From: Treponema sp.
GTDB lineage: Bacteria > Spirochaetota > Spirochaetia > Treponematales > Breznakiellaceae
DNA: 51,270 nucleotides
Direction of reading: 5' to 3'
Assembly (NCBI GenBank): GCA_031267675.1
Contig: JAIRYT010000104.1
Location: 1 to 51,270 of the forward strand
Made by a program: the position numbers and the translations under genes. Below, one piece after another: positions 7,846-16,240 of this stretch. The number at the start of each line of letters is the position of its first letter. The first letter of the stretch is position 1. The notes beneath the pieces are model-generated. The model did not search any database and was not told the DNA's origin. It was given only the letters and a program-made list of their open reading frames with translations.

Positions 7846-9345
7846 ATGCCCAGCAAATACAGGGTGGAAATGCGGAATATCCTAAAACATTACGGCGGTA
7901 CTCTGGCGTTAAACAAATTTTCTTTTAAAATTCTCCCGGGCGAAATACACGCGCTTGTCGGAGAAAACGGCGCGGGAAAATCAACGCTGGTTAAAATATT
8001 ATCCGGCGCGGTTCAAAAAGATTCCGGCGACATTTTTATTGACGGCGAAGCGGTAGAAATAAACTCTCCCCGCAGGGGAAAGGAATTGGGGGTTAGTATT
8101 ATCTATCAGGAATTTGCCCTGGCCCAGGATTTAACCGTTGCGGAAAATATCCACATAAACAGCCTGGGAAACGGCGGGGGCCTGGTAAACTGGAACGCGC
8201 TGAACAAAAAAGCCGCCGATATTATCCAAAGCACCGGAATAAAAATTGATCCAAAGGCAGTGGTTAAAAATTTAAGCGTCGCGTACCAGCAGGTGGTGGA
8301 AATAGCAAAGGCGCTTTCAGAAAATTCCCGCATTTTAATATTGGACGAGCCTACGGCGGTATTAACCCCGCAGGATGTCAGCCGGCTTTTTGAAATACTT
8401 TTTAGGCTCAAGGAAAAAGGGGTAAGTATTATTTATATCTCCCACCGCCTTGAAGAAGTGTTTCAGATTGCCGATGTCATTACGGTGCTTCGAGACGGGC
8501 AGACAACCGGCACCCACAAAAAAAGCGAATCGTCCATTGGCAGAACCATGGAACTAATGGTTGGCAGGGAATTAACCACGCTCTTTCCCCGGCGAAAAAA
8601 TTCTATCGGCGGCGAAATTATGCGGGTAGAAGATTTTAGCTCCCATAAATTCAAAAATATTTCCTTTACGGTACACAAGGGCGAAGTAATCGGCTTTGCG
8701 GGCCTGGTAGGAAGCGGAAGAACAGAAGTCGCCCGCGCGATATTCGGAGCGGATAAAAAACAAAGGGGCAGAATTTTTTTGGACGGCAAAGAAAAAAATA
8801 TTGATTCGCCGCGGACGGCGGTGCAAAACGGAATCGGCCTGATACCGGAAAGCAGAAAAACAGACGGGTTAATTCTTTCCATGTCGGTACGCGAAAATAT
8901 CTCGTTCGCGAACCTTAAAAAGGTGACAAACCGTTTTGGCTGGTTAAACAAGGGCAGGGAGGTTGACGTCGCCCTTGATTTAGTCCGTTCCCTGGGAATA
9001 CGAACAAGCGGCGTTAACGCGCCGGTAATGAGTTTAAGCGGCGGCAACCAGCAAAAAGTGGTTCTTGCCAAATGGTTTAACACCAAAAGCCGGGTAATTA
9101 TCCTTGACGAGCCTACACGGGGCGTCGACGTAGGAGCAAAGGTAGACATTTATGAATTGATCAATAATTTTGCCGCGTCGGGACTTGGGGTAATAATAAT
9201 TTCCGCCGAAATGGTAGAACTTATCGGCATGTGCGACAAAGTTTATGTATTTAACAACGGCGAAATCCGCGGGGAACTGGTAAAACCAAATATTACCGAA
9301 CAGAATATTATGCAGATGATTATAGGAGGAAGCACAAATGAGTAG
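7846..9345 (+). CDS. Sugar ABC transporter ATP-binding protein (RbsA/MglA family)
   Basis: Twin-domain ATPase (499 aa) of a CUT2 sugar importer. First domain: Walker A GENGAGKSTL, signature LSVAYQQVVEIAKAL, Walker B LILDEPTAVL. Second domain: degenerate P-loop GLVGSGRTEVA, signature LSGGNQQKVVLAKW, Walker B VIILDEPTRGVDVGAK. The start at 7846 is chosen because GGAGGAA lies eight bases upstream; an in-frame ATG at 7810 has no such site. The gene overlaps the permease gene by eight bases. The order ATPase, permease, binding protein differs from the usual binding-protein-first order of the mgl and ytf systems in this window. The sugar is not readable, but the downstream KDPG/KDG genes suggest a sugar or sugar acid entering that route. 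Confidence 0.9.
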   Translation: MPSKYRVEMRNILKHYGGTLALNKFSFKILPGEIHALVGENGAGKSTLVKILSGAVQKDSGDIFIDGEAVEINSPRRGKELGVSIIYQEFALAQDLTVAENIHINSLGNGGGLVNWNALNKKAADIIQSTGIKIDPKAVVKNLSVAYQQVVEIAKALSENSRILILDEPTAVLTPQDVSRLFEILFRLKEKGVSIIYISHRLEEVFQIADVITVLRDGQTTGTHKKSESSIGRTMELMVGRELTTLFPRRKNSIGGEIMRVEDFSSHKFKNISFTVHKGEVIGFAGLVGSGRTEVARAIFGADKKQRGRIFLDGKEKNIDSPRTAVQNGIGLIPESRKTDGLILSMSVRENISFANLKKVTNRFGWLNKGREVDVALDLVRSLGIRTSGVNAPVMSLSGGNQQKVVLAKWFNTKSRVIILDEPTRGVDVGAKVDIYELINNFAASGLGVIIISAEMVELIGMCDKVYVFNNGEIRGELVKPNITEQNIMQMIIGGSTNE

Positions 9346-10315
9346 CACAAAACAGGGCATTGGATCGTTAAGGGCAATACATCTTAATCCGGTAAATTTG
9401 CTGGTTAAATACAACACCGTGCTGATTTTCGTGTTATTGATAATTATTTCAAGCATTATCTCTAATTCGTTTCTTACGTTTAAAAATATTTCAAATTTGC
9501 TGCGGCAAAATTCCGGCATCGCAATCGTAAGCATGGGAATGCTGCTTGTAATTTTGACCGGCGGCATTGATCTTTCGGTGGGCTCCGTGGTCGCCCTGGG
9601 CTGTGTTCTTGCCGGGTATTTTTTACAAACGTTTCCGCTGGCTGTGGCGCTCCTTTTTACCATGCTGGTATGCATGCTTTCGGGCATCGGCGCCGGATAT
9701 TTTGTCGCCTTTCGAAAGGTAGCCCCCTTTGTAGTTACGCTGGCCTTTATGACCATTTCGCGGGGAATCGCGTTTATTATTTCAAAGGGCACGCCCATCC
9801 GAATTTTGAACCAGTCGGTTATTGATTTTGGCCGGGGAACCCTTTTGGGGCTGCCCTGTCTCGCGTATATCGTACTCGGCGTCTTTATTGTTTTTGCGAT
9901 TGTTTTAAAATTCACCGTTTTCGGGCGGCTTATTACCGCCATCGGCAGCAACGAATCGGCGGTCAGGCTTTCGGGTATAACGGTTCCGGCGTATAAATTC
10001 AGCGTGTATATTATTTCCGCCGTTGTATGTTCCTTTGCGGGAGCCATCAGCGCTTCGCGGGCCGCCGTCGGCTCCCCCATTGTGGGAACGGGAATGGAAC
10101 TTGACGCAATTGCAAGCGTCGTTATCGGCGGCGCCTCCCTGTCCGGGGGAAAGGGTTCCATTCATAACACGCTGCTGGGGGTTTTTATTCTTGGAATGAT
10201 AGGAAACATCATGAACCTGATGAATGTCGCGGCGTATCCCCAGCAGGTTATTAAAGGAGTAATTATTCTTGTGGCGGTGCTTTTGCAGGGCGCCGAGGAA
10301 AATAAAGAAAAGTGA
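9338..10315 (+). CDS. Sugar ABC transporter permease (RbsC family)
   Basis: Integral membrane subunit (325 aa) with about eight to ten helices. It carries the family hallmarks LTGGIDLSVGSVVALG near residue 75 and the ELDAIASVVIGGASLSGGKGS block in the C-terminal third. The first helix is at residues 24-46, after a short cytoplasmic tail. It overlaps the ATPase gene by eight bases and is followed after 68 bases by the binding lipoprotein. It forms the channel of the importer encoded by 7846-11400. Confidence 0.9.
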   Translation: MSSTKQGIGSLRAIHLNPVNLLVKYNTVLIFVLLIIISSIISNSFLTFKNISNLLRQNSGIAIVSMGMLLVILTGGIDLSVGSVVALGCVLAGYFLQTFPLAVALLFTMLVCMLSGIGAGYFVAFRKVAPFVVTLAFMTISRGIAFIISKGTPIRILNQSVIDFGRGTLLGLPCLAYIVLGVFIVFAIVLKFTVFGRLITAIGSNESAVRLSGITVPAYKFSVYIISAVVCSFAGAISASRAAVGSPIVGTGMELDAIASVVIGGASLSGGKGSIHNTLLGVFILGMIGNIMNLMNVAAYPQQVIKGVIILVAVLLQGAEENKEK

Positions 10316-10383
10316 CATAAAAAGAAACGCGGCTTCAAAAACATTTTTATGTTTTAAGCAATATTTTAATCGGAGGTTTCAAG

Positions 10384-11400
10384 ATGAAACTGTCAAGGAA
10401 AGTGTGGATACTGGCATCGATTATCCTTATCGGGGCTCTAATCGCCGGTTGTTCAAACTCCTCGTCCGGCGGCGCCGGTGGGGCTGGAACGCAAAGCACA
10501 ATTGCGCTGTCGGATTTATCCATAGGTCTTTCAATGCAGACCATGGGAGGACCGTATTTTGTGGCTCAGTCCAATGCTCTGGAACGATTATGCAAGGAAA
10601 AGGGCATTACGTTCTATTCGGTGGACGCGGGCGGCAACATGACCAAACAGTTGTCGGATATCGAAGACCTCCTGGCCCGGGATATTGATGTGCTGGTAAT
10701 CAATCCTACCGATCCCAAGGGATTAATTCCAATAACCGAAACGGCGACCGCCCAGGGAGTATCGGTATTCATCATGGATAATTCCATTGATCTCGCCGCC
10801 TCTTATGTTTCCATGATTCAGTCAAATAATCTTGACCTTGGAGAATTAACCGGCGTGTGGTTTGCCCAGCAGATGGGCAATCAGGAAATCAGGCTGGGAG
10901 TGTTGAGCGGAAACCAGGGCAACCTTCTTGGCGTCGACCGGCGCATTGGCGTGGTAAAGGGTATCGTAGAAGAACAATTACGCGCCCGCAACAGCACCAA
11001 TTTTAGAATCGTTACCCAGGGCTGGGGCAACTGGTCGCAGGAAGGCGGACTGGCCGCCGCGGAAGACATGCTTCAGGCCGCGCCAAACATGAACGCGCTG
11101 GTCGCGGAAAACGACAGTATGGCCCTTGGCGCCTTGATGGCTATCGAAAGCGCCGGAAGGGCAAGCCAGATAACGGTGTTTACTCCCGCGGACGGACAAA
11201 AAGAAGCCCTGGAATTAATCAAGGCGGGACGTTACGGAGCCACCGGCCTTAATGATCCGGCGGCGGTTGCGGCGCTGACACTGGACACGATCATTAGTTA
11301 TGTTTCGGGAAATCCGGTACAAAAACTTATTAATACGGTCCCCGCGGTTATAACCCGCGACAATGTAGATCAGTATTACAATCCCAACAGCGATTTTTAG
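10384..11400 (+). CDS. Sugar-binding lipoprotein (periplasmic binding protein, RbsB-like)
   Basis: Lipid-anchored substrate-binding protein (338 aa). The signal peptide ends in a good lipobox LIAGC with Cys23, followed by a Ser/Gly-rich linker to about residue 38. The mature part is a type I periplasmic binding fold: IGLSMQTMGGPYF, DVLVINPTDPKG, VFIMDNSID, and VAENDSMALGALMAIE. A GGAGG site lies seven to eight bases before the ATG. It is the third gene of the transporter and is followed by a nine-base-pair stem-loop at 11410-11437. The ligand is unknown. Confidence 0.88.
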   Translation: MKLSRKVWILASIILIGALIAGCSNSSSGGAGGAGTQSTIALSDLSIGLSMQTMGGPYFVAQSNALERLCKEKGITFYSVDAGGNMTKQLSDIEDLLARDIDVLVINPTDPKGLIPITETATAQGVSVFIMDNSIDLAASYVSMIQSNNLDLGELTGVWFAQQMGNQEIRLGVLSGNQGNLLGVDRRIGVVKGIVEEQLRARNSTNFRIVTQGWGNWSQEGGLAAAEDMLQAAPNMNALVAENDSMALGALMAIESAGRASQITVFTPADGQKEALELIKAGRYGATGLNDPAAVAALTLDTIISYVSGNPVQKLINTVPAVITRDNVDQYYNPNSDF

Positions 11401-11409
11401 GTAGTAGAT

Positions 11410-11437
11410 GTTCACGGGGGTTTTGGCTCCCGTGAAC
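11410..11437 (+). terminator. Stem-loop downstream of the sugar-binding lipoprotein gene
   Basis: GTTCACGGG (11410-11418) pairs with CCCGTGAAC (11429-11437) across a ten-base loop. Only a short T-containing stretch follows, so partial termination or 3' mRNA protection is more likely than full termination before the aldehyde dehydrogenase gene. Confidence 0.6.
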
Positions 11438-11490
11438 CGGCAAAAATTTTGTTGCCCCGCAGAAGACTGCGGCGGAAAAGGATGTGCATA

Positions 11491-12933
11491 ATGAAAATGT
11501 TTATCGGCGGAAAAGCGGTCGATGCGGAAGACAATAAAACAATTGACGTGTTAAATTCCGCCACCCAGGAAAAAATTGACACCGTTCCCGGCGCAGGCCC
11601 CGGCGACATTAAAAGGGCCATAGACATTGCCCAAAAAGGAAAAAAAATATGGGCGGCGGCGCCGCTGTACGAACGCGGCAGGATACTGCTAAAGTGCGCC
11701 GGCATACTGGAAGCACACGCAGAAGAACTGTCTGTCATGCTTAGCACCGAAATGGGAAAAATAATACGGGAAGCCCGGGGCGAAGTTGACTGCGCGGTTG
11801 AAATTCTGCGGGGATATGTAGAAAAGGCAAAACATTTTTACGGCGAAACCATGACCACCGAAACCCAGCCCGGCTGCGTGAATGATATTATTTTTACGCG
11901 CCGGGAACCGCTGGGAACGGTGGCATGTATCGCCCCCTTTAATTATCCGGTAGAACTTTGCATGCACAAAGTAGCTTCCGCGTTAAGTGTCGGAAACAGC
12001 GTTATTGTCAAACCTGCCACGGATAATCCCCTTACCCTGATCCGTATTACCGAACTTATGCTAAGCGGCGGCGTACCCGGCGAAGTTCTGCAGATAATTA
12101 CCGGCCCCGGCAGCGCGACCGGAAAATACCTGATCGAAAGCGGCTCTATCAACGCGGTCAGTTTTACCGGAAGCACCGAAGTCGGACAGGAAATCGCCAG
12201 GGCTGCGGCGGGAACCCTTAAGCATCTCTTTCTGGAACTGGGCGGCAATGATCCCTTTATTGTTTTTGAAGACGCGGATATGGAATTGGCGGTTAATGAA
12301 TGCGCCGCCGCCCGCATTCAAAACGCGGGACAAACCTGCTGCTCGCCAAAACGCTTTCTTGTCCAGAACAGCATTAAGGATGAATTTGTTTCGCGCCTTG
12401 TTGAGCGGCTTAAAAAAGTGCGGACCGGGAGCCCCCTGGATGAAAACACGGATTTGGGATCCCTTATTAATCCCAAAGCGGCGCTGGAAGTACAAAGACA
12501 GGTTGAACTTACCCTTGCGCAGGGCGCGGAATGTATTTACGGCGGTGCCCTGAGCGGGCCAACCTACTATGATCCCACCGTTTTGGTAAATGTACGTCCC
12601 GATATGGATATTAGCCAGGGTATGGAAGTTTTTGGACCGGTAATACCTATTCTGGGTTTTGACACCGAAGAAGAAATGCTTAAAACAGCCAATAACACCC
12701 CCTTTGGGCTTAACGCCGGCGTATTGACAACCGACATGAAGCGGGCGTTCCGGGTGGCGGCGGCTCTGGAGTGCGGCAGCGTCGTCATCAACGGATCGGG
12801 AAATTACCGCAATATTGACCAGCCCCACGGAGGGCGAAAACTTACCGGCCTGGGACGGGAGGGAATATGCTGCACCCTGGAAGAAATGACCCAGCCCAAG
12901 GCCTATATTCTTAAGGGGGTTTTAAGCAAATAA
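11491..12933 (+). CDS. NAD(P)-dependent aldehyde dehydrogenase
   Basis: Cytoplasmic enzyme (480 aa) of the aldehyde dehydrogenase superfamily that oxidises an aldehyde to the acid. The catalytic Glu lies in LELGGNDP and the catalytic Cys in NAGQTCCSPKR. The NAD-binding segment SFTGSTEVGQEIA and the PFNYPVELCMHK proton-relay region are present. Length and motifs fit the succinate-semialdehyde/lactaldehyde/2-oxoglutarate-semialdehyde group. The start at 11491 has AAAAGGA about seven bases upstream and is preferred over the longer frame. Placed between a sugar importer and KDPG/KDG enzymes, it may oxidise a sugar-derived aldehyde such as glyceraldehyde, lactaldehyde or oxoglutarate semialdehyde; which one cannot be decided. 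Confidence 0.88.
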   Translation: MKMFIGGKAVDAEDNKTIDVLNSATQEKIDTVPGAGPGDIKRAIDIAQKGKKIWAAAPLYERGRILLKCAGILEAHAEELSVMLSTEMGKIIREARGEVDCAVEILRGYVEKAKHFYGETMTTETQPGCVNDIIFTRREPLGTVACIAPFNYPVELCMHKVASALSVGNSVIVKPATDNPLTLIRITELMLSGGVPGEVLQIITGPGSATGKYLIESGSINAVSFTGSTEVGQEIARAAAGTLKHLFLELGGNDPFIVFEDADMELAVNECAAARIQNAGQTCCSPKRFLVQNSIKDEFVSRLVERLKKVRTGSPLDENTDLGSLINPKAALEVQRQVELTLAQGAECIYGGALSGPTYYDPTVLVNVRPDMDISQGMEVFGPVIPILGFDTEEEMLKTANNTPFGLNAGVLTTDMKRAFRVAAALECGSVVINGSGNYRNIDQPHGGRKLTGLGREGICCTLEEMTQPKAYILKGVLSK

Positions 12934-12967
12934 CCGCCGTTTACCCCCTCCGTTACCGGTATTTGTC

Positions 12968-12996
12968 TTGTGTTTTGGGGGGTCTGGGTTTATACT
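12968..12996 (+). promoter_or_regulatory. Promoter of the HxlR-eda-kdgK group
   Basis: TTGTGT (12968-12973) and TATACT (12991-12996) are spaced by 17 bases, 40 bases upstream of the regulator ATG. It suggests the regulator and the two Entner-Doudoroff genes can be expressed apart from the transporter. Confidence 0.55.
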
Positions 12997-13035
12997 GCTT
13001 TATCGGTGGTTATACCCGGCACAAGGGGGATGTTT

Positions 13036-13455
13036 ATGGCAATTCAGTTACGGCACGAAATTGAACAACGGCTTAGAAATCACGAGTTTACCTGCGAAAA
13101 AGAATTGACCATGTCCATTATCAGCGGTAAATACAAAATTGTGATTATTTGGCATTTGGGCAACGAAGGGCCGCACCGGTATGGAAAATTATTCCGGCTG
13201 TTTCCGGGCATTAGCAACCGCATCCTTACCAAACAGCTGCGGGAACTGGAACAGGACGGCATAATTTTACGCAAGGTTTACCCGGTGGTTCCGCCCAAGG
13301 TAGAATATTTGCTTACCGAACTGGGGAACACCATTTTGCCCATTGTCAACGATATGTGGCGCTGGGGAAAGGAAAATATGCAGTACTACTACGGCAAGCT
13401 TCTGGAAAAAGACCAGCTTGCCTCGGCAAAAAAAGAGGTTGATGGAAAACTTTGA
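13036..13455 (+). CDS. HxlR-family transcriptional regulator
   Basis: Winged-helix DNA-binding protein (139 aa) of the HxlR family. The characteristic pattern is complete: a Cys near the N-terminus (Cys20 in EFTCEKELTMSIISGKYKIVIIWHL), the recognition region LFRLFPGISNRILTKQLRELEQDG, the wing IILRKVYPVVPPKVEYLLTELG, and a C-terminal dimerisation helix with WRWGKENM. The start at 13036 has AAGGGGGA five bases upstream; ATG at 13030 would leave no spacer. The TGA overlaps the eda ATG by one base (TGATG). It probably regulates this sugar-acid cluster; the signal is unknown, and the single Cys could be redox- or aldehyde-responsive as in some relatives. Confidence 0.88.
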   Translation: MAIQLRHEIEQRLRNHEFTCEKELTMSIISGKYKIVIIWHLGNEGPHRYGKLFRLFPGISNRILTKQLRELEQDGIILRKVYPVVPPKVEYLLTELGNTILPIVNDMWRWGKENMQYYYGKLLEKDQLASAKKEVDGKL

Positions 13456-14102
13456 TGGATACACTTTTTAACCAAATCGCGGCAATCGGCGTTGTGCCGG
13501 TTGTTAAAATCGACGATCCGCAAAACGCCGTTCCCCTGGCAAGGGCGCTGCTGGCGGGGGAGCTCCCCTGCGCGGAAATAACCTTTCGTACCGCCGCCGG
13601 CGAAGAAGCAATCAGAAGCATCCACCGCGAAGCGCCGGAACTGCTGCTGGGCGCGGGAACCGTACTTACCGTTGAACAGGTGGACAAAGCCGCTGCCGCG
13701 GGCGCGCAATTTTTGGTAAGCCCGGGCTTTAACCCCCGCGTGGTTTCCCGCGCGCGCGAGCAAAAAATCCCCATTGTTCCCGGATGTTCGACGCCTTCCG
13801 ACATGGAGCAGGCAATAGAGGCGGGGCTGGAGATCGTTAAATTCTTTCCCGCGGAACAGGCCGGCGGACTTGACTATATTAAAGCGGTATCGGCGCCCTA
13901 CCCCATGCTTTCGTTTATGCCCACCGGGGGAATTACCCGGCAGAATCTTTCAAACTATTTGCGCTTTAAAAAAGTTTTAGCCTGCGGCGGTTCGTGGATG
14001 GTAAACGCGGCTTTGATCAACGCGGGGGATTTTGCAAAAATCACCCTGCTCTGTAAAGAAGCGGTTGAAACGGCGCGAGCCGCAAAAGCGGAAAATACAT
14101 AA
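13455..14102 (+). CDS. eda: 2-dehydro-3-deoxy-phosphogluconate (KDPG) aldolase
   Basis: Class I aldolase (215 aa) that cleaves 2-keto-3-deoxy-6-phosphogluconate to pyruvate and glyceraldehyde 3-phosphate, the final step of the Entner-Doudoroff route. Visible residues are the catalytic Glu41 in AEITFRT, the Schiff-base Lys129 in EIVKFFPAEQAGG, GAGTVLT, FLVSPGFNP, and the phosphate-binding MPTGGIT. Length is typical. It is translationally coupled to the HxlR gene (TGATG overlap) and lies 11 bases before kdgK. Some family members also act on 2-keto-4-hydroxyglutarate or on the 6-phosphogalactonate analogue. Confidence 0.93.
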   Translation: MDTLFNQIAAIGVVPVVKIDDPQNAVPLARALLAGELPCAEITFRTAAGEEAIRSIHREAPELLLGAGTVLTVEQVDKAAAAGAQFLVSPGFNPRVVSRAREQKIPIVPGCSTPSDMEQAIEAGLEIVKFFPAEQAGGLDYIKAVSAPYPMLSFMPTGGITRQNLSNYLRFKKVLACGGSWMVNAALINAGDFAKITLLCKEAVETARAAKAENT

Positions 14103-14113
14103 GGCAGGAGAAC

Positions 14114-15169
14114 ATGGGAAAGATAATTACCTTTGGAGAAATTATGCTGCGCCTTGCCCCCGAAGGCTATTACCGTTTTGTCCAGGCGTCTTCGTTTGGA
14201 GCAAGCTTTGGCGGCGGCGAGGCAAACGTGGCGGTTTCGCTGGCAGGATTCGGCATGGACGCGGCGTTTGTTTCAAAGCTGCCCGCGCACGAGATTGGAC
14301 AGGCCGCGGTAAACAAACTAAGGGAATTTGGCGTTGATACGTCGTTCATCGTCCGGGGCGGCAGGCGCGTAGGTATTTACTTTCTTGAAAAGGGCGCGTC
14401 ACAGCGGCCTTCCAAAGTTATTTATGATCGCGCCCATTCGTCAATTGCCGAAGCTTCGGCTTCCGACTTTGACTGGAAAAAAATTTTTTCCCCGGAAGCT
14501 TCGGCGGAAACCCCGGAAACATCCGGCGCGTCATGGTTTCATTTTACCGGCATTACCCCCGCCCTTTCGGACGCGGCCGCGGAAATAACGGCGGAAGCCT
14601 GCAGGGCGGCCAAAGCCGCAGGCTTTGGCGTTTCCTGCGATCTTAATTACCGCAAAAACCTCTGGCCGCGTGAAAAAGCCGGAAAGACCATGGAAGCGCT
14701 CATGAAGTATGTGGACGTATGCATCGCGAATGAAGAGGACGCCGAACAGGTTTTTGGTATTCACGCGGCCGGCAGCGATGTCGCCTCCGGAAAAATCAGC
14801 CGGGCCGGATATGAACAGGCGGCAAAAATACTTACCGAACGCTTTGGCTTTGCAAAAACAGCCATTACCCTCCGCGAATCCGTTTCCGCCAGCGACAATA
14901 ACTGGGGCGCGATGCTCTATGACAATGGAACGGCGTATTTTTCAAAACAATACGCCGTACGGATCGTCGACCGCGTCGGAGGCGGCGACAGTTTTGCCGC
15001 GGGCCTTGTTTACGGAATACTTAATTCCATGGCTCCCCAGGAAAACATTGAATTTGCCGCCGCCGCAAGCTGCCTTAAACATTCCGTCGAGGGGGATTTT
15101 AACCATGTCTCGGTGGAAGAAGTAAAAAAACTCGCCAAAGGCGACGCCAGCGGACGGGTGCAGCGGTAG
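14114..15169 (+). CDS. kdgK: 2-dehydro-3-deoxygluconokinase (PfkB family)
   Basis: Sugar kinase (351 aa) of the PfkB/ribokinase family that phosphorylates 2-keto-3-deoxygluconate to KDPG. The N-terminus (ITFGEIMLRLAPEG, ASFGGGEANVAVSLAGFG) matches KDG kinases. The C-terminal motif RVGGGDSFAAGLVYG holds the catalytic Asp and the anion hole. GGCAGGAG lies just before the ATG. It directly follows eda, so the two enzymes turn KDG into pyruvate and triose phosphate. No upstream dehydratase or uronate isomerase is in the window, so the entry sugar is unknown. Confidence 0.9.
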   Translation: MGKIITFGEIMLRLAPEGYYRFVQASSFGASFGGGEANVAVSLAGFGMDAAFVSKLPAHEIGQAAVNKLREFGVDTSFIVRGGRRVGIYFLEKGASQRPSKVIYDRAHSSIAEASASDFDWKKIFSPEASAETPETSGASWFHFTGITPALSDAAAEITAEACRAAKAAGFGVSCDLNYRKNLWPREKAGKTMEALMKYVDVCIANEEDAEQVFGIHAAGSDVASGKISRAGYEQAAKILTERFGFAKTAITLRESVSASDNNWGAMLYDNGTAYFSKQYAVRIVDRVGGGDSFAAGLVYGILNSMAPQENIEFAAAASCLKHSVEGDFNHVSVEEVKKLAKGDASGRVQR

Positions 15170-15340
15170 GCGGCGCGCGGCAATTCGCATTTTAAACCAC
15201 CTCACAAACCATCACAAACATCACGAACCATCACAAAAAGAAACTTGGAGTTGGTGTTGTTGGTAAGGTTGGTGGTGAAAAAAGAAGAATGGACCACGAA
15301 CGTCACAAACCATCACATTGGTGTGGCATCCGTGGTAAAT
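15170..15340. repeat. Intergenic region with CCATCAC-type repeats
   Basis: Short direct repeats of the form CA(A/C)GAACCATCAC or CACAAACCATCAC occur at about 15200-15240 and again near 15297-15318. The left part GGCAATTCGCATTTT (15179-15193) is shared, inverted, with 50322-50336, again next to ACCACC/CTCACGAAC-type sequence. I see no gene here. Confidence 0.55.
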
Positions 15341-16240
15341 TTATTCGCCGGTCATCGCAATACGCTGTTTTCTGACGGCGGCAAGCCGTTCTTCCAGTTC
15401 CGCCGGTCTGCCGTTTTTGATCAGCGTTTTTATTTTATCCAGACTTTTTTCAAACTGTTCAATCCGGGAAAGTAAAAACCTGTTTTCCAAAAACAATTCC
15501 GTCCACATGGGCGTGTTCAGCATCGCTATGCGGGTCAGGTCCTCAAAACTGCCGCCGCCGTAACGGGTAATTTTTCTGTCGGCTTCGCAGTCAACAAGGG
15601 CGGCGGCGATCACATGGCAAAGCTGGCTGGTAAAGGCGATTTTTTGGTCGTGATCGGAGGCGGTGGTTTCGGTGACGCGTCCAAAACCCAGGTGATGAAT
15701 AAATTCTTTTAGAAAGGCAAGATTCTCCGGCCGGTTTTGCGAAAGAGGCGTAAGGATATAATTTTTTCCGGTAAAGCTTACTTTTTCCGCGTACGCAAAA
15801 CCGCCCTTTTCCGCTCCCGCCAGGGGATGCCCCGGAATAAAGTCCAGATCGGCCCTTGCGCGAAGCAGCTGCTCCGCGGCGGCGGCGACAGTTTCTTTAG
15901 TGCCGGCGATGTCGGTAATGAGCGCCCCGTATTTAAAACAGCCAATCCAGCGCCCGGCAAAACGGATCGCCGCCGACGGGTTAAGACAAAGAAAAACCAA
16001 ATCACAGCGGGCCAGCATTTCGCCGGGATCGTTAAAACCCTGATCGATGATTCCCCGCGAACAGGCGCGCGTTAAAATACCGCCGTTGCTGTCGTGGGCA
16101 AAGAGGCGGGGGCCCGGCGGGCGGACACCCGCCGCCTTTTTTAACGCAATGGCAATCGCCCCGCCCATAAGACCCAGACCGGCAATGCCCACGGTACATT
16201 TATCGATATTTTTTTTAGCATTTTTTTTAATTGTTTTCAC
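15341..16240 (-). CDS. tyrA: Prephenate dehydrogenase
   Basis: NAD(P)-dependent enzyme (299 aa) that converts prephenate to 4-hydroxyphenylpyruvate for tyrosine synthesis. The N-terminal Rossmann fold starts VGIAGLGLMGGAIAIAL. The segments LVFLCLNPSAA, DIAGTKETV and IPGHPLAGAEKGGF follow, the last with the conserved His/Gly region, and the C-terminal helical domain has TSQLCHVIAAAL and GGGSFEDLTRIA. No ACT domain or chorismate mutase domain is fused. The start overlaps the aroF stop by four bases (ATGA). Being co-transcribed with aroF behind a tyrosine-codon leader fits a tyrosine branch enzyme rather than another dehydrogenase. Confidence 0.93.
   Translation of the reverse strand: MKTIKKNAKKNIDKCTVGIAGLGLMGGAIAIALKKAAGVRPPGPRLFAHDSNGGILTRACSRGIIDQGFNDPGEMLARCDLVFLCLNPSAAIRFAGRWIGCFKYGALITDIAGTKETVAAAAEQLLRARADLDFIPGHPLAGAEKGGFAYAEKVSFTGKNYILTPLSQNRPENLAFLKEFIHHLGFGRVTETTASDHDQKIAFTSQLCHVIAAALVDCEADRKITRYGGGSFEDLTRIAMLNTPMWTELFLENRFLLSRIEQFEKSLDKIKTLIKNGRPAELEERLAAVRKQRIAMTGE

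Noticed and set aside
10384-11400. Naming the first sugar-binding lipoprotein as ribose-specific (rbsB)
   Set aside because: Only the fold family is visible; no ribokinase or ribose pyranase gene is nearby and the downstream enzymes point to a different route.
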